From the NCBI GenBank assembly GCA_963731125.1, contig CAVSVP010000009.1, positions 806,001-870,000 of the forward strand: DNA of 64,000 nucleotides, read 5' to 3'. How positions within the stretch are numbered: position 1 is the stretch's first letter; each line of letters starts with the position of its first letter. The translations under genes were made by a program, and so were the position numbers. Origin of the DNA: CAVSVP01 sp963731125 (GTDB lineage: Bacteria; Pseudomonadota; Gammaproteobacteria; Competibacterales; Competibacteraceae). The notes under the pieces are model-generated. The model did not search any database. It had not been told where the DNA came from and saw only the letters and a list, made by a program, of their open reading frames with translations. Below are positions 56,395 through 64,000 of this stretch, in pieces.

Positions 56395-56470
56395 TGGTAG
56401 GCGCGATTGGACTTGAACCAACGACCCCCACCATGTCAAGGTGGTGCTCTAACCAGCTGAGCTACGCGCC
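56395..56470 (-). tRNA. tRNA-Val (anticodon GAC)
   Basis: A 76-nt tRNA folds on the minus strand: acceptor GGCGCGT/ATCGCGCC-type pairing, D-loop CAGCTGGTTAGAGC, anticodon stem CCACC/GGTGG around TTGACAT (anticodon GAC), T-arm TTGGTTCAAGTCCAA and encoded CCA. Located between thrS and the small membrane protein gene. Confidence 0.93.
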
Positions 56471-56547
56471 TGGAGATTGCAAATCTTATAGAAAAGAAGC
56501 TAGCTTGACAAGGGTTGTGACATCCGTTTAGGTGGCCATGTAAATTC

Positions 56548-56742
56548 TTACACCAAGTTCATAAGCAAGATGACGAAAAGCACCACCAGACCCAAGGGAA
56601 TCAGCACACCCTTCCAATCCTTTTGCGCCGTACGGCTCTGCACTAAAGCTGCTTTAATGCCTGGCCTAAACAAAAAAATTACCAGAACCGCCACTAAACC
56701 TGCAAACAGGATTTCCCAAGTTGCTGCTGTTTCCACAATCAT
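56548..56742 (-). CDS. small two-helix membrane protein
   Basis: A 64-residue protein with two predicted membrane segments (WEILFAGLVAVLVIFLF and GVLIPLGLVVLFVILLMNLV) and a basic cytoplasmic loop (KAALVQSRTAQKDWK). The family is unknown to me. It may be a conserved small membrane protein; frame and codon use look real, and the start has AGGT-type sequence upstream. Confidence 0.55.
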   Translation of the reverse strand: MIVETAATWEILFAGLVAVLVIFLFRPGIKAALVQSRTAQKDWKGVLIPLGLVVLFVILLMNLV

Positions 56743-56946
56743 ACCTCTCTGCTGTCAGCAATGCTTTTTTGATAAAATCTATCGTGCGCGCAGCTATCGA
56801 CGAGCCGTCAATCCCAGAATGCTTAAACGCCCGACACGGCCAGCACAGCCAATCCAATTCCAACTCTTGTTCCATGAGTCTGGCGCAGACACAAATCGAT
56901 GTGACATGCTCGGCTCCAGCCTGAGAACTACCCGCAGGAGCTCGCA

Positions 56947-58146
56947 ATGAATTCGACTGCAAAATCAGAACTTTTACTTACCACTGTCGCTGCCAACAGC
57001 CGCATCACGTTGCTGGGCACTGCGCACGTTTCCCGGGCCAGTGCTATCCAAGTCAAGGAACTGCTGGCTACAGGGAACTACGACGCGGTGGCCGTAGAAC
57101 TCTGTCCCAGCCGTCACCATGCGCTTGTCGACCCTGATGCTTTGGCGAAGATGGATCTGTTTGAAATCGTGCGCAAAGGTAAGGCTCCTATGGTAATCGC
57201 AGGCTTAGCGTTGGGTGCTTATCAACAACGCCTGGCCGAACAGTTCGGCATCGAGCCCGGCGCCGAAATGCGAGCCGCTATCGTTTCCGCCCAGATCTAC
57301 CACCTCCCGGTACTGCTGATTGATCGGGAAATCGGCGTTACCTTGCGGCGTATTTACCGAAATGTTCCCTGGTGGCGGCGGTTTTATCTCCTTGCGGGAC
57401 TCATCGCTAGCGTAATGTCTAGCGAACAGGTTACCGAGGCCGAGGTAGAACGCCTTAAGGAAGGCGATATGCTGGAGACAACTTTTGCTCAGTTTGCTGA
57501 CCGGGAACGGGAGCTTTACTTACCGCTGATTGAAGAGCGGGATCGTTATATGGCCGCCCGCTTACGTCAGGAGAGCATGGCAGAAAATCACCATCATATC
57601 CTCGCGGTGGTTGGAGCGGGACACTTAAAGGGAATTTTACGTTATTTTCATCAGGATGCCGAGCCATCCGTTAAAACTATTCAGGACTTGGATCGGCTTC
57701 CGCCTCCCAGACGCTGGCCAAGGTTTATTCCCTGGCTGCTGGTTGCCGTCATTTTACTGGGATTTGGTATTGGTTTTAGCCGCAGCACAGAATTGGGCTG
57801 GCAATTGGTGTTTGACTGGGTGCTGATTAACGGTGGTCTGTCCGCGCTAGGTGCTATTGTCGCTGCGGCTCATCCCCTGACAGTGATCAGTGCCTTTCTT
57901 GCGGCGCCTCTGACATCTTTGAATCCCACCATCGGCGCGGGCATGGTAACGGCCGCTGTTGAGATTTATTTGCGTAAGCCGAACCTAGGCGACTTTAGCC
58001 GATTGCGCCAAGACACGGCCCACCTGAAAGGGTGGCGACATAATCGGGTAGCACGAACACTGCTCGTTTTCTTGTTAAGTACGTTAGGCTCTGCTATTGG
58101 AACTTATGTCGCGGGCTTTCGTATTTTAGAGCGGCTCACGGGTTAG
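56947..58146 (+). CDS. TraB/PrgY-family membrane protein
   Basis: The 399-residue product has the TraB N-terminal domain (ITLLGTAHVSRASAIQVKEL; DAVAVELCPSRH), a second conserved block (HHILAVVGAGHLKGILRYF), and a C-terminal membrane part with about four segments (FIPWLLVAVILLGFGIGFS; NGGLSALGAIVAAAHPLTV; LLVFLLSTLGSAIGTYVAG). The family GTAHVS, conserved Glu and GAGH motifs resemble metal-dependent hydrolase (Tiki/erythromycin-esterase-like) folds; PrgY inhibits pheromone signalling in Enterococcus. In proteobacteria the role is not known. AGGAG lies 7 bases before the ATG. It converges with the aapJ-like gene. Confidence 0.85.
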   Translation: MNSTAKSELLLTTVAANSRITLLGTAHVSRASAIQVKELLATGNYDAVAVELCPSRHHALVDPDALAKMDLFEIVRKGKAPMVIAGLALGAYQQRLAEQFGIEPGAEMRAAIVSAQIYHLPVLLIDREIGVTLRRIYRNVPWWRRFYLLAGLIASVMSSEQVTEAEVERLKEGDMLETTFAQFADRERELYLPLIEERDRYMAARLRQESMAENHHHILAVVGAGHLKGILRYFHQDAEPSVKTIQDLDRLPPPRRWPRFIPWLLVAVILLGFGIGFSRSTELGWQLVFDWVLINGGLSALGAIVAAAHPLTVISAFLAAPLTSLNPTIGAGMVTAAVEIYLRKPNLGDFSRLRQDTAHLKGWRHNRVARTLLVFLLSTLGSAIGTYVAGFRILERLTG

Positions 58147-58241
58147 GTGGCAAATAAATTGTTACCGTTTTGTCTCGATATCGCTGATGTGGTAAATGTT
58201 CTGCATCGGACATTGCCTGAACTAAGGCGGGATGATGTGTG

Positions 58242-59264
58242 TTAGCGAAGCGGTGGAGCGTATTGAAGACCGCCCTGGGTCCATAACGCATTGAGACCCC
58301 GCTCAATCTTAAGCGGGCTGCCTTGGCCTAGGTTACGCTCGAAGACTTCACCATAATTGCCCACTTGTTTGATAATGTTAGTTGTCCAGCCTTTTGGCAA
58401 TCCCAAGTCTTTTCCCTTATTGCCTTCCACACCCAACAGACGCCGAATATCAGTATGATTGGATGCCTTTTGTTCTTCGACATTGCTGGAGGTAACGCCT
58501 AGCTCTTCTGCATTGAGCATGGCGAATAATACCCATTTGACAACGTCGAACCACTGATCATCTCCGTGCCGCACTACCGGTCCCAGCGGTTCCTTAGAAA
58601 TAACCTCGGGCAGCACCACAAATTCTTCAGGTTTAGAAAGTTTATCCCGCCAGGCATAAAGCTGGGACTGATCGCTGGTCAGCACATCGCAACGCCCAGC
58701 CTCCAACGCGGCTGCGCTTTCTTCAGCCTTATCGTAGGCAATGGGAGTAAATTGCATATCGTGCGCACGGAAATAATCACTCAAATTAATTTCCGTCGTC
58801 GTACCCGTTTGCATACAGACCGCCGCACCATTCAATTCCTTGGCACTTTTAACGCCCAAGCGCTTATTGACTAAAAACCCCTGGCCATCATAGTAGATGA
58901 TTCCCGTAAAATTGAGCCCTAGAGTGCTGTCGTTACCTAACGTCCAAGTAGTATTACGGGAAAGCACATCGATTGCACCGGATTGTAAAGCGGTAAAACG
59001 GTCTTTAGCGGTTAATGGGATAAATTTGACTTTATTGGCATCACCTAATACGGCGGCGGCAACAGCACGGCAAAGATCGACGTCGATGCCGGTAAAGTTA
59101 CCTTCTTCGTCCACCTGGGAAAATCCAGGTACACCATCGCTGATACCGCATGTCAAAAAACCTTTTTTTTTGACTGCATCGAAAATAGCACCGGCTTGTA
59201 CAACATCCGTGGCGACCACTACAAGCAGGGTAATAGCAATTGTGAGTTCGCAGAGTCGGTTCAT
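58242..59264 (-). CDS. aapJ: general L-amino-acid ABC transporter, periplasmic binding protein
   Basis: A 340-residue SBP_bac_3-family protein with an N-terminal signal peptide (MNRLCELTIAITLLVVVATD, cut after VVQAG). AapJ-type pattern: FLTCGISDGVPGFSQVDEEG, FTGIDVDLCRAVAAAVLGD, RFTALQSGAIDVLSRNTTWT, GAAVCMQTGTTTEINLSDYF and NYGEVFERNLGQGSPLKIER. It binds amino acids in the periplasm for an AapQMP permease-ATPase. No aapQ/M/P genes are beside it in this window, so it is an orphan here. A run of nine G lies just upstream of the start. Confidence 0.88.
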   Translation of the reverse strand: MNRLCELTIAITLLVVVATDVVQAGAIFDAVKKKGFLTCGISDGVPGFSQVDEEGNFTGIDVDLCRAVAAAVLGDANKVKFIPLTAKDRFTALQSGAIDVLSRNTTWTLGNDSTLGLNFTGIIYYDGQGFLVNKRLGVKSAKELNGAAVCMQTGTTTEINLSDYFRAHDMQFTPIAYDKAEESAAALEAGRCDVLTSDQSQLYAWRDKLSKPEEFVVLPEVISKEPLGPVVRHGDDQWFDVVKWVLFAMLNAEELGVTSSNVEEQKASNHTDIRRLLGVEGNKGKDLGLPKGWTTNIIKQVGNYGEVFERNLGQGSPLKIERGLNALWTQGGLQYAPPLR

Positions 59265-59576
59265 TACGTACCTCTAGAGGGGGGGGGTATTTTACCTGTC
59301 TTCAGGATTTATTATTATTTAAATTTTGTCATTGCTTACCATAATGCACTCTAGATACAGTACAAAAGTTTTCCGTATTTCCCTAAGTCATTGCTTGTTA
59401 AATGTTGTTAAATAATAGAAGATTCATAGTATCGGAAGTTTACATTGAATAAATTCATTGGATTTGCTGAAACAGCTCGCAATTGCTTATAGCTAAACGA
59501 TGTCTTAACGAAAGTAAGCCATCTCAGAGCCGCCAGCATCGATCACCGAGCTTGTATGTAAATGACATTTTGATTA
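59265..59576. other. intergenic region upstream of aapJ
   Basis: AT-rich sequence with a G9 tract at about 59,279-59,287. It probably holds the aapJ promoter on the minus strand. No gene is seen. Confidence 0.4.
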
Positions 59577-60524
59577 TCAAATTAAGCCGTGTATCTTTTT
59601 TAAATCATCATACACCATATTAGAAACGTTTCGAATCACTCTACTTCTTGAAGCCTTCCATTGAGTATAGCCTCTGCTGCGTTGTGCTCTTTCAATAATG
59701 CCAATAAATGTGTAAGGATAATCTCGTCCAGCTTTATCTTTTACTACCACAATACCCATATTTCCACATAGTTTTGCTGTCGTACCGGTTTTGTCATAAA
59801 TCTCTGTATGGGAGGGTAAACGACTCGTAAAAATGCGATCTCTGTTAGGAAGATTCATTAATCTCTTAATTTCCTGCGAGTAAGGTAATTGATCATTCCA
59901 GACTGCATAAAGAAATCGACTATAATCCCGCGCAGATGCTTTATTTCTATATGCCCTGCCGTTGGTTGGAATCCGCTCCACAATCGTGGTATGCTTGAAA
60001 ATTCCCGGAGCGTAGCTTTTCAATATTTCTTCGACTTCATTGGCTTTTCTGCGATGGTTTCGATGACATAACATGTCGATAAAATAATTTGTTGCCCGAT
60101 TACTGCTTCTTTGAATCATCGCCTCCATCATCATTCTAACCTTTTGGTCATAAGCCAGTTCATCTTGTTCAACTTTAATAAAAAAAGCCAACGCAACAAA
60201 AGGCTTAATCATGCTGGCGCTTTGATAAGGAATATTTTCATTAATTGAAACAAACTTTTTTTCGGTTCTAAAATCATACACTGACCAAGCTGTTTTTTCT
60301 TCAGGATGAATCATACCTTGCCGACGTAACCGCTTAATATAATTTTCTATTTTATATTCCAGCAGAATCTCTTTAGCAGCCAAGCTCGGAGTGGATTTTA
60401 AGCTTAATAAAGTCAAACACGGCGCGACTGCTAAAGCAATAAAAAATCGACGTTTCGATAAATCAATTTCTAAATCGCCTTTGTATAAAGATAATCCATT
60501 AGTAGATTTACTGAAACTTTTCAT
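59577..60524 (-). CDS. class-A beta-lactamase-fold serine hydrolase
   Basis: A 315-residue protein with a hydrophobic N-terminal segment (RRFFIALAVAPCLTLLSL) that looks like a signal peptide. The serine-hydrolase motifs are SASMIK (SxxK), SSN (SxN-like) in QRSSNRATNYFIDML, and YDKTGTTAKLCGNMGIV (KTG). These are the marks of class A beta-lactamases and related penicillin-recognising enzymes. The Glu of the omega loop is not obvious, so antibiotic hydrolysis is not implied; it may act on peptidoglycan. I chose the ATG at 60522-60524 with GGGAG upstream. The gene is more AT-rich than its neighbours. Confidence 0.78.
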   Translation of the reverse strand: MKSFSKSTNGLSLYKGDLEIDLSKRRFFIALAVAPCLTLLSLKSTPSLAAKEILLEYKIENYIKRLRRQGMIHPEEKTAWSVYDFRTEKKFVSINENIPYQSASMIKPFVALAFFIKVEQDELAYDQKVRMMMEAMIQRSSNRATNYFIDMLCHRNHRRKANEVEEILKSYAPGIFKHTTIVERIPTNGRAYRNKASARDYSRFLYAVWNDQLPYSQEIKRLMNLPNRDRIFTSRLPSHTEIYDKTGTTAKLCGNMGIVVVKDKAGRDYPYTFIGIIERAQRSRGYTQWKASRSRVIRNVSNMVYDDLKKIHGLI

Positions 60525-60706
60525 AAGCAATAACTCCCTTTTCTATGATATAAAAGTCCATCATTGAATTATTCAATACGCGTAATCAGGTCTATTAAAG
60601 AATGGTAAAGTTTTTTCAACGAAATTAACAATGACTCAGCAATTGATTCATTACGTTTTATTTAGACTGACATGCAGGCTTGCAACGCATAATGCCATAC
60701 TATCAA

Positions 60707-62677
60707 TCAAATTTTTAAATGACTAATCAAACGCTGTAAGCGTCGTATGGCTTCATTTCCCATGGAGCGTCCATAGCGGAGATTTGCATAAAGCTGCCCA
60801 ATGAGCTGGATCTGCACAGCGACGTCTGGACGACAGTTAGCGGCCCGCTTCGTAAAATCCAAGGGTCCTTCATGGGGTTCTCGTACTAAACCGCGACGGG
60901 CTAGTTTGCTACAGAAACGCCGGTAGGCATACGCCACTGGATCAGTCGTGATTCGCTGACGCAGTGTGTGAAACACACCATACAGCAAGACCACGCTTGT
61001 CAAGGTGATAACCATGGCCAGGGCCAATGCGCTGCTGCCCAACCAAGCAAAAAACCCTAAAGCGGTAAGAAACTCCCGCTGGCGTTCAGGACCATAAGCG
61101 AGAACCCATTCATTCCAGGCATTATTAAGCGAATCCCAGCCAAGGGCCAGCTGACGGATCCAAGGATAATCACGCCGCGCCAGTAAAGGCAGTACATCCG
61201 TATTTTCTAATGCCGCATAAAGACCATGCTCAACCCGCTCCGGTGCTACGGCTGCGGTAGGGTCAACTCGTACCCAGCCACGCTGTTTAAGCCAAACCTC
61301 AGCCCAGGCATGGGCCTCGGACTGGCGCACAATGAAATAATCCCCGAGGGGGTTGCGTTCACCTCCTTGATAACCCGTGATTACCCGCGCTGGAATACCG
61401 GCAGCCCGCATCAAAAAAACGAAGCTGCTGGCGTAATGTTCGCAAAAACCCCGGCGCGTTTCGAAGAGGAATTGATCAATTGCGTTCTTATGGCGCAACA
61501 ACGGCGGTCTGAGCGTGTAATGAAAAGGCTGCCGCCGGAATAGGGCCAGTGCAGCGTGGAGTATGGCTTCAGGATCAGCGTGACGTTTTTGCCACTCAGC
61601 GGCCAAAGCGCGTGCCTGCGGATTAATGTGCGGCGGCAGATTCTGCTGCCGAGATACCTTTACCGTACCGGTGTGGTAGCGCAGATAAGAGCGCATTTCA
61701 TAGCGCAGCACTTCGTTAACTGGCTGTTTACGGATCAATTGCAGCGACTTGGTAATGCCGGTATCAAGCGGCAGCTTTGCCGGCAAATCCAGGGCAAATA
61801 ACCAGCGTTTACCGTGTGGCTCCAGAATCACCGTATAGTCAACCGGTTGACCCTCAACTCGATAAGAAAACTCAGTGTAGCCGGGATCTGCGAACCGTCG
61901 CCAGTTGTACCCGTCGTACTTTCCCAATACGGGACCACGCCAATACAATTGCTCGGCAGGTGGTATTGGCCCACGGAAGCGCACCCGAAAAACGACCTCA
62001 TCGGATAGACTCAATTGGCTGATGGAACCCGGGCGCATCTCATCGGACAATCCGGAGAGGCCTCGATAGGCATCCTTGGGCAATCCCCACAATGGTCCAG
62101 GAATACGGGGAAACAGCACAAACAGAATCAACATCACCGGTATGGCTCGCACGATGAGATGAGCGACTAGACGAAGTAATGCCGCAGGCGGCAATGCTAC
62201 GTAATGGCGCTGTAGGTTGATCTGAGCTGCTAACAGGATAGCGATAACAACCAGCAGGTAGACGGCAGTCGGCAGGCTTTGTGTGTAGAGCAAGTTGGCC
62301 ATGCTTAAGAAATAGCCCAGCAACACTAGCGCCATGGCGTCGCGCCGAGTACGTAACTCCAGGAATTTCAAGGCTGCCATGTTGCCAAGCAGGGCTACAC
62401 CCGCATCACGCCCGAATAGGGTGTTATAGTGCAACAAAATAGCGGTAATGCTGATAAGGGTTAGAGCCACCAACAACCAGCGCCGGGGTAAGAGAAAACT
62501 TCCTGTGGCGCTTAGCCAGCACCAGCTAACAGCTCCCGCAAAAAGTATCCCTAACCACCATGGCAGACGCATTAGATGCGGTAGCATTGCCAAGCTCAGG
62601 GCTGCCACCAGCCAATTTAATGCTGCTGGCATAGCCATACCGGGATACCTCGCTAAGCGGCCTTGCATGTTAGACAT
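60707..62677 (-). CDS. tgpA: transglutaminase-like membrane protein, TgpA type (DUF3488)
   Basis: A protein of about 656 residues with five to six N-terminal membrane segments (PHLMRLPWWLGILFAGAVSW, ALTLISITAILLHYNT, LLVVIAILLAAQINLQ, VIVRAIPVMLILFVLFPRIPG). A periplasmic transglutaminase core follows (RRGFCEHYASSFVFLMRAAG, the Cys; SEAHAWAEVWLKQRGWVRVDPTA, the His and Asp), then a further membrane segment (ALALAMVITLTSVVLLYGV). TgpA is an essential-type periplasmic protein of unknown substrate in Pseudomonas. The ATG at 62675-62677 overlaps the DUF58 end and has GAAGG nearby; longer starts exist at 62683 and 62707. Confidence 0.85.
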   Translation of the reverse strand: MSNMQGRLARYPGMAMPAALNWLVAALSLAMLPHLMRLPWWLGILFAGAVSWCWLSATGSFLLPRRWLLVALTLISITAILLHYNTLFGRDAGVALLGNMAALKFLELRTRRDAMALVLLGYFLSMANLLYTQSLPTAVYLLVVIAILLAAQINLQRHYVALPPAALLRLVAHLIVRAIPVMLILFVLFPRIPGPLWGLPKDAYRGLSGLSDEMRPGSISQLSLSDEVVFRVRFRGPIPPAEQLYWRGPVLGKYDGYNWRRFADPGYTEFSYRVEGQPVDYTVILEPHGKRWLFALDLPAKLPLDTGITKSLQLIRKQPVNEVLRYEMRSYLRYHTGTVKVSRQQNLPPHINPQARALAAEWQKRHADPEAILHAALALFRRQPFHYTLRPPLLRHKNAIDQFLFETRRGFCEHYASSFVFLMRAAGIPARVITGYQGGERNPLGDYFIVRQSEAHAWAEVWLKQRGWVRVDPTAAVAPERVEHGLYAALENTDVLPLLARRDYPWIRQLALGWDSLNNAWNEWVLAYGPERQREFLTALGFFAWLGSSALALAMVITLTSVVLLYGVFHTLRQRITTDPVAYAYRRFCSKLARRGLVREPHEGPLDFTKRAANCRPDVAVQIQLIGQLYANLRYGRSMGNEAIRRLQRLISHLKI

Positions 62678-63647
62678 CGTCATCCTTCGTTGCAGCGGGC
62701 CACGCATGACGAGCCAGGGCTTCTAGACAGCGCCGACGATGCCCCTCGCCTCTGCTTAAGGGGTGCTCCAGATCGGGTAGTCGCAGGCCGTATTCCCATC
62801 CCGCGGCTTCAGCCTTAAGCACCCATTGGCAAAGCTGAGACAGGCGGGATTCCATTGTCAGTGACGCCAACAGTTGCCAGTCTAGCCATAACTCTGGAAA
62901 CGTTTGGTCGGTAAAACGCTTGACCAACAAAGTGCCGGTGCGTGCCGCTGCCTTCCATGCCACATGGCGCGGCGCATCGCCAGGTCGGTAACACTGTAGT
63001 CCGGCGTAGTCTTCGCTGCCCACGCCGCGTCCAGAACCAACACCGCCTAGCGAAACCGGAGTCTGTAAAGGTAGGGGACACGCACCTTGAGGCCGTGGAT
63101 AAACAATGCAGACCTGGGCAAACTCTATCCAACTCCAGGCCCGAAAGAGTCCGAGAGGAAAAGAGGTCGATACCCGCAACCGCCCGAGCCTCAATACACC
63201 CCGCTGTTTGGCAGAGACAGGCACCGTAAGGGCAACGGTGCTATGCGGCGGAATATCGATGTATCGTGGTGAATCGGCGTTGTGCTGTAAGGCGATACCG
63301 TAACGTGCTTGGCGGCTCGGATTCTCCAAACGCAAAATAAACTGAGCCCGATGCCCGGCAAAAACAGGCTCTGCGTCTTCCGGATGCACTGCCAGGTTTA
63401 CCAGCGTCTGGTGACTGAGCCACATGCTGTTTAACGCCACGGCGCTAAGCAGAAACGTCAGCGCAAAACCCATGTTATTGTTGTAGTTGACAGCCCACAG
63501 AAACATAACTATTAGCATTAATGTAAAGGCGTAGCCAAGTCCCGTGGGAAGAATATAAATATGCCGCCGGTCCAGACGGACTCGAATCCGTTGGGGATGC
63601 AACCGACGTGTCAACCAAAGTTCCAGACGCCTGTGCCAAATCCTCAT
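62670..63647 (-). CDS. DUF58 protein
   Basis: A 325-residue protein with one or two N-terminal membrane segments (LGYAFTLMLIVMFLWAVNYN; GFALTFLLSAVALNSMWLSH) and the DUF58 core GSGRGVGSEDYAGLQCYRPGD with RHVAWKAAARTGTLLVKRF. DUF58 proteins usually work with MoxR ATPases and VWA proteins as chaperones or assembly factors. It is between moxR and tgpA, the standard order, with an overlap to tgpA, so the three form an operon. Confidence 0.9.
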   Translation of the reverse strand: MRIWHRRLELWLTRRLHPQRIRVRLDRRHIYILPTGLGYAFTLMLIVMFLWAVNYNNNMGFALTFLLSAVALNSMWLSHQTLVNLAVHPEDAEPVFAGHRAQFILRLENPSRQARYGIALQHNADSPRYIDIPPHSTVALTVPVSAKQRGVLRLGRLRVSTSFPLGLFRAWSWIEFAQVCIVYPRPQGACPLPLQTPVSLGGVGSGRGVGSEDYAGLQCYRPGDAPRHVAWKAAARTGTLLVKRFTDQTFPELWLDWQLLASLTMESRLSQLCQWVLKAEAAGWEYGLRLPDLEHPLSRGEGHRRRCLEALARHAWPAATKDDDV

Positions 63648-63680
63648 AGCTAGCCATCCTGCCCTGCTTGAACTGCAACA

Positions 63681-64000
63681 CTAAGCAGGCACGCCGACAG
63701 TATTCAGCAGCTGCTCCACCAACTCGGTAGGTGAGTACTCCAGGTATTCATTTCCAGGCTGGAGACGATGACCTGTCACCGCTGGTAACACGGCCTGCAC
63801 ATCTTCAGGCAAAACATGGTTCCGGTGATGCAGGAGCGCCCAAGCCCGAGCCGCCCTCAGTAAGGCGAGTCCTGCACGAGGCGAAAGTCCGCCGCGGAAC
63901 AGGGTGGACTGGCGGGTAAAGGCGAGAATGGCTTGGAGATAGTCCAGTAAGGCTGGCGCTACGTGAACTTTGGACACCGCTGCTTGAATTTCAAGAAGCG
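63681..64000 (-). CDS. moxR: MoxR-family AAA ATPase, C-terminal part
   Basis: Only the last 106 residues are in the window. The lid domain reads VHVAPALLDYLQAILAFTRQ, LSPRAGLALLRAARAWALLH, NHVLPEDVQAVLPAVTGHRL. These are typical of the MoxR AAA+ lid (GASPRA-type block). The gene continues beyond the right edge and shares an operon with the DUF58 and TgpA genes. Confidence 0.88.
   Translation of the reverse strand, partial: LLEIQAAVSKVHVAPALLDYLQAILAFTRQSTLFRGGLSPRAGLALLRAARAWALLHHRNHVLPEDVQAVLPAVTGHRLQPGNEYLEYSPTELVEQLLNTVGVPA

Overview
The window suggests a gammaproteobacterium. The right third carries the conserved order thrS-infC-rpmI-rplT-pheS-pheT-ihfA on the minus strand, next to a tRNA-Pro(GGG) gene. 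The genus is inferred only: a Chromatiales or Nitrosococcus-like lineage would fit, but nothing here proves it. The left three quarters (1 to about 48,980) is an accessory region ending at the tRNA-Pro gene. It is packed with insertion sequences, broken genes and anti-phage genes. The right part (48,980-64,000) is ordinary chromosome.

Layout. 1-6,934: an ISAzo13-type transposase with an in-frame amber codon, the C-terminal remnant of a DUF499 defence ATPase, then a two-gene unit of a SIR2-domain protein and a 937-residue helical protein of unknown function. 7,190-15,176: a decayed small gene split by an IS1634 element, a CobT-like von Willebrand A protein, a 3'-truncated transposase, and an IS whose transposase appears to need -1 frameshifting. 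15,182-21,749: a small HTH protein, a giant DUF4011/SF1-helicase/Vsr-like nuclease protein (possible single-gene defence) and an IS3 remnant. 21,998-30,850: an integrative-element core (primase-helicase, AlpA, tyrosine integrase, a small hypothetical protein). Its primase-helicase gene is cut by an IS21 element with a 7-bp target duplication. A 1.5-kb gene-free stretch rich in hairpins follows. 30,850-48,826: a BREX phage-defence operon transcribed leftwards as brxE-brxA-brxB-brxC-pglX-pglZ-(DUF4160-DUF2442)-brxL. 48,946-56,470: tRNA-Pro, the ihfA/pheST/ribosomal/thrS cluster and tRNA-Val. 56,548-64,000: a small membrane protein, a TraB-family protein, an amino-acid-binding protein (AapJ type), a class-A-beta-lactamase-fold hydrolase, and a TgpA-DUF58-MoxR cluster.

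How it fits together. The region is a defence island at a tRNA gene, now decaying. BREX should protect by PglX methylation of self DNA and exclusion of phage DNA. Here pglX is broken by an IS4-type element, an IS701 element, a small TA-inserted MITE and a cluster of frameshifts, and brxC has one in-frame amber codon, so the system is probably dead. The SIR2/helical pair, the DUF4011 helicase-nuclease and the HTH protein look intact. The SIR2 pair is the best candidate here for an undescribed system: it looks like a split version of SIR2-plus-helical-repeat defence proteins, with translationally coupled genes.
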